DNA from: Rallus limicola
Lineage: Eukaryota > Chordata > Aves > Gruiformes > Rallidae
Assembly (NCBI GenBank): GCA_022605955.1
Contig: JAKCOZ010000011.1
Span: 2,290,537 to 2,354,536 of the forward strand
Length of the DNA: 64,000 nucleotides
Direction of reading: 5' to 3'
The notes below the pieces were generated by a model that ran no database searches, was not told the DNA's origin, and saw nothing but the letters and a program-made list of their open reading frames with translations. The number at the start of each line of letters is the position of its first letter. The first letter of the stretch is position 1. The translations under genes were made by a program, and so were the position numbers. This document shows, one piece after another, positions 1 through 11,900 of this stretch.

Positions 1-73
1 GGGACCCTGCTTTGGCAGGGGGTTGGACCCGATGAGCTCTGGATGTCTCTTTCCAATCCCTATGATTCTGTGA
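1..73 (+). mobile_element. CR1 3' end, group B, cut by window start
   Basis: Begins GGGACCCTGCTTTGGCAGG and ends in the CR1 tail (ATGATTCTGTGAG). Group B is the subset with GACCCTGCTTTGGCAGGGGG and CCTAGGACAGGGC signatures. Confidence 0.9.
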
Positions 74-347
74 GTCTATTTTTGTATCTTAATAATGAAA
101 GCAAAATCGTATTTAAACTAAAATTAAAAAGCCATACACAGAGGGGGCATTTTCTTTGCTCAAGTTCTTTAGAAAACCTTTCACATCCTATAGACACTGA
201 TTTACTTGAGATGGGGACGTACTAATAAGGGAACTAAAGATCCAGGTGCTCAAGTTAGAAGGCTATTGTAAGTGGTAGGACTAATAAAACCTGGTTTTCA
301 ATAGCCCTTTCACATGTGGGTTATAAGTGTCAGACACAACTCACTAG

Positions 348-362
348 TCTCTCTCTCTCTCT
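348..362. repeat. (CT)n microsatellite
   Basis: A short TCTCTCTCTCTCTCT run in intron sequence that otherwise shows no feature (74-442). Confidence 0.8.
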
Positions 363-442
363 AAGTGGAGCTTAAGCCTTTCTTCTCAAAAGAACCTATT
401 ATTTTCTGGATTGTCATTTCTGTTGGATAGAGTTAAATCTGG

Positions 443-866
443 TCACAGAATCACAGGGGTTGGAAGGGACCTCCAGAGATCAACGGGTCCAACCCCCTAC
501 CAAAGCAGGGTCCCTAGGACAGGGCACACAGGTCGGCATCCAGACGGGGCTGGAATCTCTCCAGAGAAGGAGACTCCACACTCCCCTGGGCAGCCTGGCC
601 CAGGGCTCCCTCAGCCTCACTGTGTAAAAAGTTGTTGTGCATGTTAGTGTGGAACTCCCTGTGCTCCAACTTGCAGCCATTGCCCCCTGTCCTGTCCCCA
701 CAGACACTGAAAAGGGGCTGGCCATTTCCCCCGGCATCCCTTACTTAAGATATTTATAAACATTAATTAGGTCCCCCCCTTTGTCTTCTTTTCTCTATGC
801 TGAACAGCCTCAGCTCAGCCTTTCCTCACAGGGGAGATGCTCCAGGCCTTTAATCATCTTTGTAGT
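443..866 (-). mobile_element. CR1 fragment, group B
   Basis: Starts with the reversed tail CACAGAATCACAGGGGTTGG and carries CCTAGGACAGGGCACACAGG. It is about 420 bp, 5'-truncated, and has a short internal insertion near 628 relative to its relatives at 28991 and 43567. Confidence 0.92.
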
Positions 867-2203
867 CAATGGATCAGACATTCAGCTGGGGAAGAAATGG
901 GGTGAGACAGACAGGACGCTTGCTTGGGATGTGTCCCCATATGAAAGAGGCTAAAGGAGGTATGTGTATGCTGTGGGTGTGTAATAGCTTTCAAGGAAAA
1001 TGTGCAGGATTCAATCGTTCTGTCTCAGGAGAGGTGAAGCTCTTCAAGAAACCTGCTCTGTTTAGGAGGGAAACAACAGTTTACTTGCTTTATAGGATTG
1101 GGTATCGGGGAACTGATGTGAAGGAAAGGCTGGTAGACAGCCTCAGGCAGAGTGTCCAGCAGAAGTATAACAGGGAAAAAAAGCAATAAGCTGCTCAGGA
1201 CGCTGCTGAAAAGTGAGATCTCTGCAGAGGTGGGAATAATTCCCCAGTTCATGCTCCTGATATGTGAAGGGTGAGGGATTGCCAAGGTGAGGAGACAAGA
1301 AAAAAGCCCAACTACTTCAGACTCACAACAGGAAAACCAATACTATTTAAGCTAAAAAAGGGGAGAGGACACATATTGACTCATACTCTGTCGACAGCGC
1401 AGACGTTATGAGCAGCTTGGAGATGTCCCAAGAATTGCTTGACTTTTAGTTGGCCTTGTCTCAAGCAGGGCAGCTAATCAAGCAAGTCGTGTGACTTCCT
1501 TGTTGGTTACTCAAGAGGAGTGACTGAATTCTAATATAGCTGTTGGAGGAAAAAGTCACACTGCCCTAGGAAGTGCCAGAAGCAACTCAAAGACAATCTC
1601 CCAAAACCAGATCCACATTCTTTGCAGATCCAGTGCTTCTGAGGTTTGCAAACAGCTGGCCAACATATACTACGGGTCAGCAACTGGCTGGTGTAACTCT
1701 AGTATTTGTAACTCAATGCTATTTGAACACATGTTCCAATGATTTATTTTAATTTGCATAAGTACTTAAAATTGCTGCCATATCTAATATTGGAAGTAAA
1801 TTCCACTGGACAAATTCCTAATGCATTTTAGGAAACTCTGGCATTTTCTTTGCTCCTTTGAACAATGTGTTGAGACTGTGCTGCTTTTAAGGAGAGAAAA
1901 GAAAGAAAACAAATCCCAAGAAACACAGCAGATAGTCTTACAAATGTTGTTTTTGACAGAGAAAGTTATATTTGATTTAGAGGAAGAGCTTCCACAACGC
2001 TTTTTGAAAGGCTGAGGTTTAGATTTAAACTATCCTGAATAAACATTAAAGCCACCAAAGCAATTCTGATAATTCTTCCTGACGTTGCTTTATGCATTCA
2101 AGGAGTAGGTTCAAAAAATATTCCCCAAAACCAAACTAAAACTTGAAATGAATGGAGTTGCCTCCAACCATGAGAAACTTGGGACATCGGTTTAGTCTTC
2201 CAA
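867..2203. other. Unique intron sequence, no gene seen
   Basis: A plus-strand open frame to about 1189 and others have no recognisable protein pattern or splice context. I found no repeat family here. Confidence 0.7.
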
Positions 2204-2724
2204 AATCACAGAATCACTTGGGTTGGGAGAGACATTTAAGATCACCCAGTCCAACCACAGCCTAACCCTGCCCAGCCCACCTCTAGATCATGTCCTGAAG
2301 TACTTCATCCACATGCCCTTTAAACACCTCCAGAAATAGTGACTCCACCACCTCCTTGGGCAGTGTGTCCAAACACCTTCCAGTACAGAAATTCTTCCTG
2401 ATATCCTGACCTAAATCTCCTCTGGTGCAATATGAAACCATTTCCTCTCATCCTATCTCACCCAAGAGACCAACCTCCACCTCTCTACACCCTCCTTGCA
2501 GGTAGTTGCAGAGAGTGATAAGGTCTCCCCTCAGCCTCCTTTTCTCAAGACTAAAAAGCCCCAGCTTCCTCAGCTGTTCCTCACAGGACTTGTGCTCCAG
2601 ACCCTTCACCAGCTTCATCGCCCTTCTCTGGACACGCTCCAGCATCTCCACATCCTTCCTATAGCCCAAATCTGGACACAGCACTCCAGGTGTGGCCTCA
2701 CCAGAGCTGAGTACAACAGAACAA
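2204..2724 (-). mobile_element. CR1 fragment
   Basis: Reversed tail AATCACAGAATCACTTGGGT, then CCTAACCCTGCCCAGCCCAC and CTCCAGCATCTCCACATCC. It is closely related to the copy at 15563-16098 and ends about 50 nt from exon W23. Confidence 0.9.
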
Positions 2725-2771
2725 CAGTCTTGGAACCAGCTGTGGCTGACAGGAAGCATTCAGGAACTTAC

Positions 2772-2918
2772 CTGATAATTTTCAGGTACTTTTTGTGCCT
2801 TGGCATGTTTTATTTGAACACAGCCAATGCCAACGGATAATATTGATTCCTCCATCAAAGGCAAAGTCCCAGATTCCTGTACAGATCTCACTTCAACCTG
2901 AATTCGTCTGGATTGTCC
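2772..2918 (-). CDS. KIF13B: KIF13B exon W23, DUF3694 region (last exon in window)
   Basis: The exon encodes [40 protein letters not shown] and AQKVPENYQ. The first 35 codons follow human KIF13B closely; the last 14 diverge. It is 49 codons, phase 0 at both ends. Acceptor CTTGGGCAG, donor GTAAGTTCC. No continuation exon was found between it and position 1. A minus-oriented CR1 ends about 50 nt downstream of the donor. Confidence 0.92.
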
Positions 2919-5900
2919 CTGCCCAAGAGAATAAAACATTTGAAATGCTTTGGAGAAGAAAACCCAGAATAGAAAATGCTGAAATCTTAATGACAGCGAG
3001 ACCTCTACTGGTTAGTTGTTTGCAAGCAACGTCGTGTTTCTGTTTTGGGAAGAACTAAGTGGTGACTTCTGCAGCTGCAATGGCCCAGTGTTCAATAAAT
3101 ACTCCTTTTGGTGCAAGGATTTATGTTTTCAGGATTGATGTATTTACAGGGAACAAAGAAGAGAAGAAAATTCAGCATTCAACCTATATTTTCTTGGAAG
3201 GGTTTTCAAAACATAGGCTTACAGGTTTTTATTTGGAATATTTTTTCAAGAAAGAAAATAAGATCTCATCCCAAGAGAGAAAACAGCCTTATTTGGTGAA
3301 CTACTGGAATTTCAGTGCATTTTTCCTGACTCTGGTCTCCTTGCCTGAAAATTCTCACCGACCAGTGCTACTGGGTGCAGCAAAATGACTGTTCTTTAGT
3401 GAAATCCAGGAGGGGAAAATAAATATATCTTAAAAAATTCAATAAATCAAAGGAGTTGGGTAGTTCTGAGGGGCAGCCTGTGGGTAATTTCACTGATTCT
3501 TGGTGTTGTCTAAGCAATAGCTTATCACTACTTAGTTAACTACTGAGTTAACTACTAACTAATAGTTAACTACTAGGTTGAGCATTAACAATATAATGCC
3601 TGTAGAATTCCAAGAACAAAGAGTTGTTGGCTGGAAGGCTCAAATAAAGGGGAGCTCTGGACCTCTTTAAAAAATAATTAACTTCAGTCCAGCCTGGTGG
3701 CCTTCCCTAACAAGGGGCTGCCAGAGAACTGGGAGCAGGACTGAGTATGGAGATTACAGGTAAGCCTTTGATCACCTTTACACCCAAGCTCCAGCAATGC
3801 AGGCAGCTTCACAACAGCACAGAGGGGCCCAGCTTTTCTCTGATTTACACAGTATCGTATTTTATGCCTAAGCTTGACAGTTCCTTGGCCACTATCCCTT
3901 TAGCATCCAAACCAGAAGCTTCTTAGCTTTCCACAGGCTCTTCACTGAAATCCTGTATGTGCCACCTTTACCTGTCTGAGCTGGAAGATGCCTCCTGTGC
4001 AGACATCCTTGGCAGGAGTCACCTCAACTGGGCAGTATTCCCCGTTCTCATTCAGCTCTAGAATTTGAACCCAGAGCTCAACTTTTCGGGTTACTTCACT
4101 CCACCTGTAAAACAAGGCAAATATTCTTTTGCTTGTTGTAATTCCCCCTCCCAAAGGAAAAGAACCACCACCCCTCTCCCCCCAAAGCATTAGCTCAGAC
4201 TGAAGATTGAAGAAGCAAAGGAACACTTTGACCAGTGGACTTGGTGAGTACATCGGGTTACTAGTTGTGCAGTGCTTATACAATTTACTGGCAAGTATTT
4301 TAGTCAAACATCACCAATAAGCCTTGATTCCACCACAAAAAACCCAATTCCACTCTGTTCTAACATTTTAGCTCTGGGCTCTTCCACCAGAGAAGCCCTG
4401 TGTTGTCAGCACAATCCAAATTCATACAGAAGACAGGAGAATGAAATATGACATTGTCTCACAAGCTTTTGAGATTTAGGGCACCTTCCTGAACTCTATG
4501 ATGCTGCTGCCTTCTTTCCAGTTCTTCCAAGAGCCTGTACCTGGGTTGGAACAACCCCTGTTATCCACACAGGTCAGGAGATGATGGGCTGGAGAGCAGC
4601 CCTGAGGAAAAGGACTTGGGGGGACTCGTGGCGGAGAAGCTGGACATGAGCCACCAATGTGCATCTGCAGCCCACAAGGCCAAGCCCATCCTGGGCTGCA
4701 TCCCCAGAAGTGTGGGCAGCAGATAGAGAGAGGGGATTCTGCCCCTCTGCTCTGCTCTGCTCTGGGGACACCTCACCTGCAGTGCTGGGTCCAGCTCTGG
4801 AGCCCTCAGCACAAGAAGGACATGGAGCTGTTGGAGCAGGGCTAGAGGAGGCCACAAAAATGATCCAAGGGCTGGAGCAGCTCTCCTGGGAAGTCAGGCT
4901 GGGAGAGCTGGGCTGGTTCAGCCTGGAGAAGAGAAGGCTCCTGGGGGACCTTAGAGCCCCTTCCAGTCCCTGAGAGGTGCCTGTAGGAAGCTGGGGAAGA
5001 ACTGTGCCCCAGGACATGGAGCGATGGGACGAGGGGGGATGGGTTAAACTGGAAAAGGGGAGATTTAGGTTGGATCTTAGGAAAAAGTTCTTCCCTCTGA
5101 GGGTGGTGGGTCACTGGCCCAGGTTGCCCAGAGAGGTGGTGGAGGCCCCATCCCTGGAGACATTCAAGGTCAGGCTGGATGGGGCTCTGAGCAACCTGGT
5201 GAAGATGTCCCTGCTCACTGCAGGGGTGTTGGGACTAGATGGCCTCTAAAGGTCCCTTCCAACCCAACACATTCCACGATTCAAAATAAGAAACAACCAC
5301 TTCTGTAGTAAAAAGGACAGAGGTACTTACTACTCAGCTACCAAACATAACTCACTATTTCATAGCATCCTTTCTCCATCTCCTCTTTGCCATATTTTCC
5401 TGACTTCTCTTTTAAACTTTTCTCTCTACAGGTTAATACTCATCATGCTCAACACAAGCTTAGGCTGGGAGTGAAAAAGAGGAATAACTGCCAAGAAATT
5501 AAGATTAAGAGCTGCCTTCTAATAGGAGAGGCAAAACAACTTATGTTTAAAAAAATGCTACTAAGCTCATTTTGGGGACATCAGCCACCAGCAAAAAAGC
5601 AACCCCCTACGGTCTAAATTACCATACTGTTACATATTAACTCTAAGGGAAGTAATTAGCAATACAGCTCTTCCAATGGAAGCATTACAGTGATGACATT
5701 TCATGGCCAAGAACATAGTCAGGCCTTGAATGACTCTACCAACATCACGGTGGTGATTTAGACTTGAGAGCTTGTTCTGGTGCAGACCAGTGTAAGAATA
5801 CCAAGGGAACTAATCAGCCCCCCTCTTTTGTACTACAGCACTCACACATTTGAGTTTGCCAAATTAAAAGGGACCCACTTCCACATCTTTCAAGTTTTGC

Positions 5901-8900
5901 TGCTTTTAATTTGAAAGAGATGGGCATTTCTCCTCTTTCACCTTGTTAAAGCCTTCTGATGCACTGCATGGTGGTTTCTCTGAATCACAGAATCTCAAGC
6001 TGGTTTGGGGTGCAAGGGACATCATAGCCCATCTAGTCCCACCCCCTGCCAGGACAGGGACACCCCCTACTAGCACAGGGTGCTCCAAGCTCCATCCAAC
6101 CTGGCCTTGAACCCTGCCAGGGATCCTGGGGCAGGCCCAGCTTCTCTGGACACCCCGTGCCAGGGCCTCCCTCCCCAGGAAGGATTTCTGCCTCCCAGCC
6201 CCTCTCCAGCTGCCCTCCTGCAGCTGAAGGCCGTTCCCCTGGGCCTGGCCCTCCCTGCCCTGGGCACCAGCCTCTCTCCAGCTCTCCTGGAGCCCCTCGA
6301 GGGACAGGAAGGGGCTTGGAGCTCTCCCCAGAAGCAGCCTTCTCTTCCAGCCCTCGCATTATCTCCATGGCCTCCTCAGGACTCACTCCCACAGCTCCAT
6401 GTCCTCCTTGTCCTCCCTTATTTCAGGGGGAGCTCAGCTCAGAGTGGAGCAGAGGGTCAGAATCCCCCTCCACAACCTGCTGGTCCTGATGCTGGGGATG
6501 CAGCCCAGGACATTGGGGACTTTCTGGGCTGCCAGCACACATTGCCAGCTCACATGGAGTTTCTCACCCCTAAGGACTGCCAAGTCCTTCTTCAAGTCCT
6601 TGGGGGCTGGGCTCGATGATCTCTTGAGGTCCCTTCCAACCCCTACAATTCTGTGATTTACCTCAGGGCTGCATCAGTTCTCCACCCAGCCCATCATGCT
6701 TGGGATTGCCCTGACCCATGGGCAGGACTTTGCCCTTGTTGAACTTCAAGCAGTTCACACAGGCCCATCCCTGTGATTATTACAATAACCAAACAGACAG
6801 TCTCAAACACACATTCAGCTCTCTTCAGTTCAAAATTTGACTACTTATCCCAAACCTCTTTAAAAATCAGGCACCTGGGTCAACAATTTCCAAAATTCCA
6901 ACCTAAGGGTCTATCTTCCATATTTACCTGTCACGAAGGCTCCGTGTTTTGGCTTGAATTATTCCCAAATCCCACAGGGCTGGATTCTTGCGGTCACCGC
7001 TCTGCTTATGCCCATAAACTTCAATGGCCAAGGCACCATCATAAAGATGTTCCATGAAGTCTTCAGAAATATTTACAGACATTTCCTGTGTGCAAGTGAC
7101 AAACTGGTTGGTGACTGTGACTTAGCAGTGATTTAGGCTTAGAGATTTACTGTCTTGACTTTAACAGAATCATGTAGCAAAGCCACCTAGTCCCCAAAAC
7201 ACAACACAGGAAGAACTGTCACCTCAGTTAGTAAGATCAGGAGGCAAGGCAAAGATATGTGATTTGCTGAAGATTAAAGTCTATAATGAGCTGAAAAATG
7301 ATCGCCTGCTGTTCCAAGTCTTCATCCAATGGTTCAAAAAAGCCCATAATAATTATCTGTTCTCATGTTCAGCAGAAAATCAAAACTCATCAGAAGGCAT
7401 TATATGTGTTTTAGAAATGATAAGTGGAATAAATTGCTCAGTGTAATGACAACTGATGGAAATAACAAGATGAGAACTTGGGTGATTGGCTGGGATTCAT
7501 CTAAGCTGACTTTAGCTATCTCTATCAAAGACCCTTCCACTCAGTTGCTCCAAAGTCAACAGGAAGAAATAGTCTGTTCTGAGATTCATGTGCTCACTTC
7601 AACATCTCCATCAGGCTAACAGGTGTCGTGTCCCAGGACTGGGACATTTCTCTCTGCTACATCAGAGTGATCAGCTCAGATATGGCCATCAAACGTACTC
7701 AGATGAAAAGCACTCTTCCAGTCACACTCAGCACTGTTAGTGAGGCACTAGTTGCCCAGAGAGGGTGTGGAAGCCCCATCCCTGGAGGTGTTCAAGGCCA
7801 GGTTAGATGGAGCTTTGGGCAGCCTGGTCTAGTGAGGGTGTCCCTACCCATGGCAGGGGGTTGGAACTGGATGGGCTTTGAGGTCCCTTCCAACACAAAG
7901 CATTCGGTGATTCTATGATTTTACTACAGGTAAACTCTACCACACGTCCTTCTGCTGAACAGAATGATTTCCTTTGTTAATCCACTCCTGAACCTTCTTC
8001 ACCTTCTGTGATGTTTGTATAAACCACCAGCACAAAAGAATCAAACTTACAGGGACTCCAAAGGCATTTTGAGTTCTTATTAAAAATGGGATTAGGGTCT
8101 CAGTCTCATGAAGTATGACAAGGAGAGCAGCAAAGACACAAGTAGAAGTGTTGAACAAGCATAAACACACTCTGCCTGCCTGTTAAAGCCTTTTGATGCT
8201 CTGGATGGTGGTTTCTCTAAATCACTGAATCCCCATCTGGTTTGGGTGGGAAGGGGCCTCAAAAACCATCTAGTCCTAACCCCTGCCATAGACAGGGACA
8301 GCCCCTCCCCAACCCAATGTGCCCAAAGCCCCATCCAACCTGCTCTTGAACCCTGCCAGGGATCCCAGGGCAGCCCCAGCTTCATTAATAAATTAAAAAA
8401 TAAGATATTTACATTGCAGTGATCAAAGACAACCATGCAACGTGGCTCCTTGCTGACAGATGATAGGGAAGGATCCACCTCTGGTGCAACACTAACTGGT
8501 TCCAGTTGATCCCAGAACGTATATTTGCAGAACACAAAGTTGGAGAGGTGCTGTGGCAAACCTGTAGCCTGAAGGATTTTGATCTAGGAAAGAGAAACAA
8601 AGAAAGAAAACCTGATTACTTAGGTGCAGAATTAAAAATACCTTCTGTTATAGTGGTGTTTTGCTGTTCTGCTGCAAAGGATAACCAAAAAAGAAAGGGG
8701 CTATCCAAAAACCTCTAAGCATTTCTGCACTGACAGCCACGAGAGCCAGTGCACCAGCTGAACATCACCACTAGATGTCACAAGGTACATATTTCTTGGG
8801 AGTAAAAGCTAAAGGTAAAAATTTTATAAACATACCAAAAACATTTGCTGAGTTTTTCATGGTAATGCACCCCAAAAGTTTGTAAGTGAAGAGGAATACA

Positions 8901-11900
8901 ATAAAAATTCCATGTTTCTACAAAAATAACTCCTTTATCCTGCAAAATCCTTGCCTGAAGATACTTGTCCTTATTCTTTGATGCTGGAAACATAACAAAA
9001 ACAACCCCATCAATACAAAAGTAGACTGTCCCCTATTTTTCAACACACCTTAGGATCTAAATAAAGCCATCATACATCATATTACTACCTACAACTACCT
9101 TAAAGGAGAGTGCAGAGAGGTGGGCGCTGGTCTCTTCAGCCAGGGGACAGGAAATGGGACAAGGGACAATGGGCTCAAGCTGTGCCAGGGCAGGGTCAGC
9201 TCAGCTGGGAGGGCAAAGTTCTTCCCTGGCAGAGCTGTGGGGCTGTGGCCCAGGCTGCCCAGGGAGGGGGCTGAGTCCCCACTCCTAGGGGTGTTTAACA
9301 GAGGGGAGATGAGGTGCTGAGAGCTCTGGGGCAGCACAGGACAGGGATGGTTGGACTCCATGATCTTAAAGGGCTTTTCCAACCTTGGGATTCTGTGATA
9401 TTAACTGTATTCTTTAATTAAACCTCTATCTGCCAACCATCATTCTGATGAGTCAGACTCCTATGGCCAGGAGAACGTGCTTCCTGCAGCTATGCCCCGT
9501 GCCACCTGCAAGCACATCGAGCTTGATGGGAGAGTCGAAAAGAGCACAGCAGCCCCCAAATTGTTCATAGTCTTCAGAAGCCAGAAAAGTTGGGGTCCCA
9601 CTCCCACCAGTGCTTTTTGCCTCACTCTTATCTGTAGCTTGGCCTACCTTGCATTTTACTATACCACAGAATGGCAAGGAAATGCTTCCTGCTAATTTCC
9701 TTTTTTGTTCTTAAGAATAAACACAACTGTGTGTACTTCCCAAAACGTTGGCTATTTAGAGAGAGAAATACTGAGGGAGAATGATCCATGGAACAATGGG
9801 AGTTTAATAGAACTTGTGACTCCTTTGGAATTAGATCTTGCAGCTCCAGCCTTAGTGAACAGAGCTTCCAAGACTACATTCAACCCTCTGGGGTAAGATC
9901 AGATGCAGGGACATGTAGATAGTGTTTTAATGAATACCTTGAGGTCTTCAAAAAAAAAAAAAAGGCATGGAAATTGCAAAGAACAAAACCCATCTAGTTC
10001 TCTTGTATTGGAAGGCCAATGGTACCCTGGGCTCCATCGGGAGAAGGGTGGCAGCAGGGAACAGGGAGGGGATTGTCCCTCTCTGCTCTGCCCTTATGAG
10101 GCCCCAGCTGGAGTCCTGTGTCCAGAGCTGGGGCCCAAACACAAGGAAGATGTGGGGCTGTTGGAGAGGGGTCAGAGAAGCCACAAAGATGATTAGAGGC
10201 TGGAGCAGCTCCCCTCCAGAGAGAGGCTGAGGGAGCTGGGCTGAGTCAGCCTGGAGAAGAGAAGGCTGCTTCTGGGGGGGGCTTCATTGCAGCCTGCCTG
10301 TCTCTGAAGGGAGCAGAGGAACAGGAGGGGAATGGGCTTCTTCCAAGGGCAGAGCCTGGTAGGACAAGGGGGCTGGAGTGAAGCTGGAGGAGGGAAGGGT
10401 TAGAGGAGAGATTGAGGGGAAGTTCTTTGCAGAGAGAGTGGTGAGGGGCTGGAAGGGGCTGCCCAGAGATGTGGTGGATGCCCCATCCCTGGGGGTGTTC
10501 AAGGCCAGGTTGAGAAAAAAAAAGCACACAGCAGCAGTTCAAGACAAATGCTGGGTGCCAGGACATTACACAGGGCCATGAAAACAAACAGCAGAAGTAT
10601 TAAATTCAGTACATACTACTGGTTAGATACAGCTTAATTATCTGCTTTTTCTTCTAGCATCCAGAAGGCAATGTACCAGGGACTGCTTTATTTTAGGACT
10701 TGGGATAGAAAGAAAGAAGGTTGCTCAGAGGTTGAGGTATGTCTGGAACTCACCCTGCAGACAAGTTTTCTCTCCTGAGTGTCATTTTCATTTGAATAGT
10801 CAGGACTATCCTCGCCTCCAACCAACCTGTCGTCTATCTCTCCACTCACTCGGAAAACTTCAACGTGGAGACGACCTGATACCTGGATAAGAAAGGAGAA
10901 GGAATTACCTTGTGTGCCAAATGACAGTGACAGGCTTGTACCTTTTCATATAGCTACAACTACTGCTGTTTCCAGACTCCAAGCAGCCAATGGTTTATTC
11001 CTTTCTACTGCTTTTGCCCTGTGCATTCATTGCACCAGACGAAGAACGCTTTGGAGCAAAAATCAAAGAGCTTTTTGTTGTAAAACCATAAAGAAACCAC
11101 CCATTCAAGGGACTTTGGGAACAGCATGCTGCAATCTCACCTTCACACCATCCTGCACGTGATGCAGAGCACAGAGAACATTGCTTGGTACGCTCTGGCT
11201 GCCTTTGAAGTTGTCCTTGAAGAACTTATTCTTGATGGAGCCAGTGACAGCCAGTGGAGTGATATCTTGTTTGACTCGCTAAGTATTTATTTTGGCTGAT
11301 TTATTTTGGGCTGCTTTGTGCTCAACAAAGTGCTCTCCTTTCACAACCACTATGCAGGAATTCAGAGCTGTCTTTAGTAAGGTATTATGGGATTTGCATC
11401 ATTTTGAACTGTTAGCAAAGAGTTTGTGTACATGCAACTGGAAAATATCTACTATGTATGGTTAGTAAGATCCACAGGCTGTAATTAAACAATTGAGTAA
11501 GGACAGAGTATGGAAGAATGACAGACCTCTCCCTTCTGGTTGATGATTGGAACAGCATATTGTAGCTTCACATCATAGAACAGGCACTCAAGAAAGACAT
11601 TGGCTACGCCGATAAGGCTGTGGTTTTCCTGCTCATCGTAGAAGGGATCAGCTCGCCTGAAGTATGTCCTCATCACCTTCAATCAAACCCAGAACAAGGT
11701 AAGGAAAACAAACTTTCCATCAAACAGTTCAGAGTGTTGTGCAACCAGCCTGAAGAAAGGCAAACAGACTCGAGCAAAAGGCTATGTTAGATTAGAGGAA
11801 GAATGGAAGCTTGAATTTTACTTTAAACACAGCAGAAGAGCTGTCCTTACTGAGCTCTCTTCAATGTCCCCAGGTTTAGAGAAGCCAGCCCAAACACCAA

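Noticed and set aside
869..1189. Plus-strand open frame of 106 codons near the window start
   Set aside because: No recognisable motif, no splice context and no repeat relation; length is within chance for intron sequence.
9453..9695. Possible processed pseudogene on either strand
   Set aside because: Both strands are open but neither resembles a known protein, and no poly-A tail or flanking duplication was seen; kept only as an unexplained segment.
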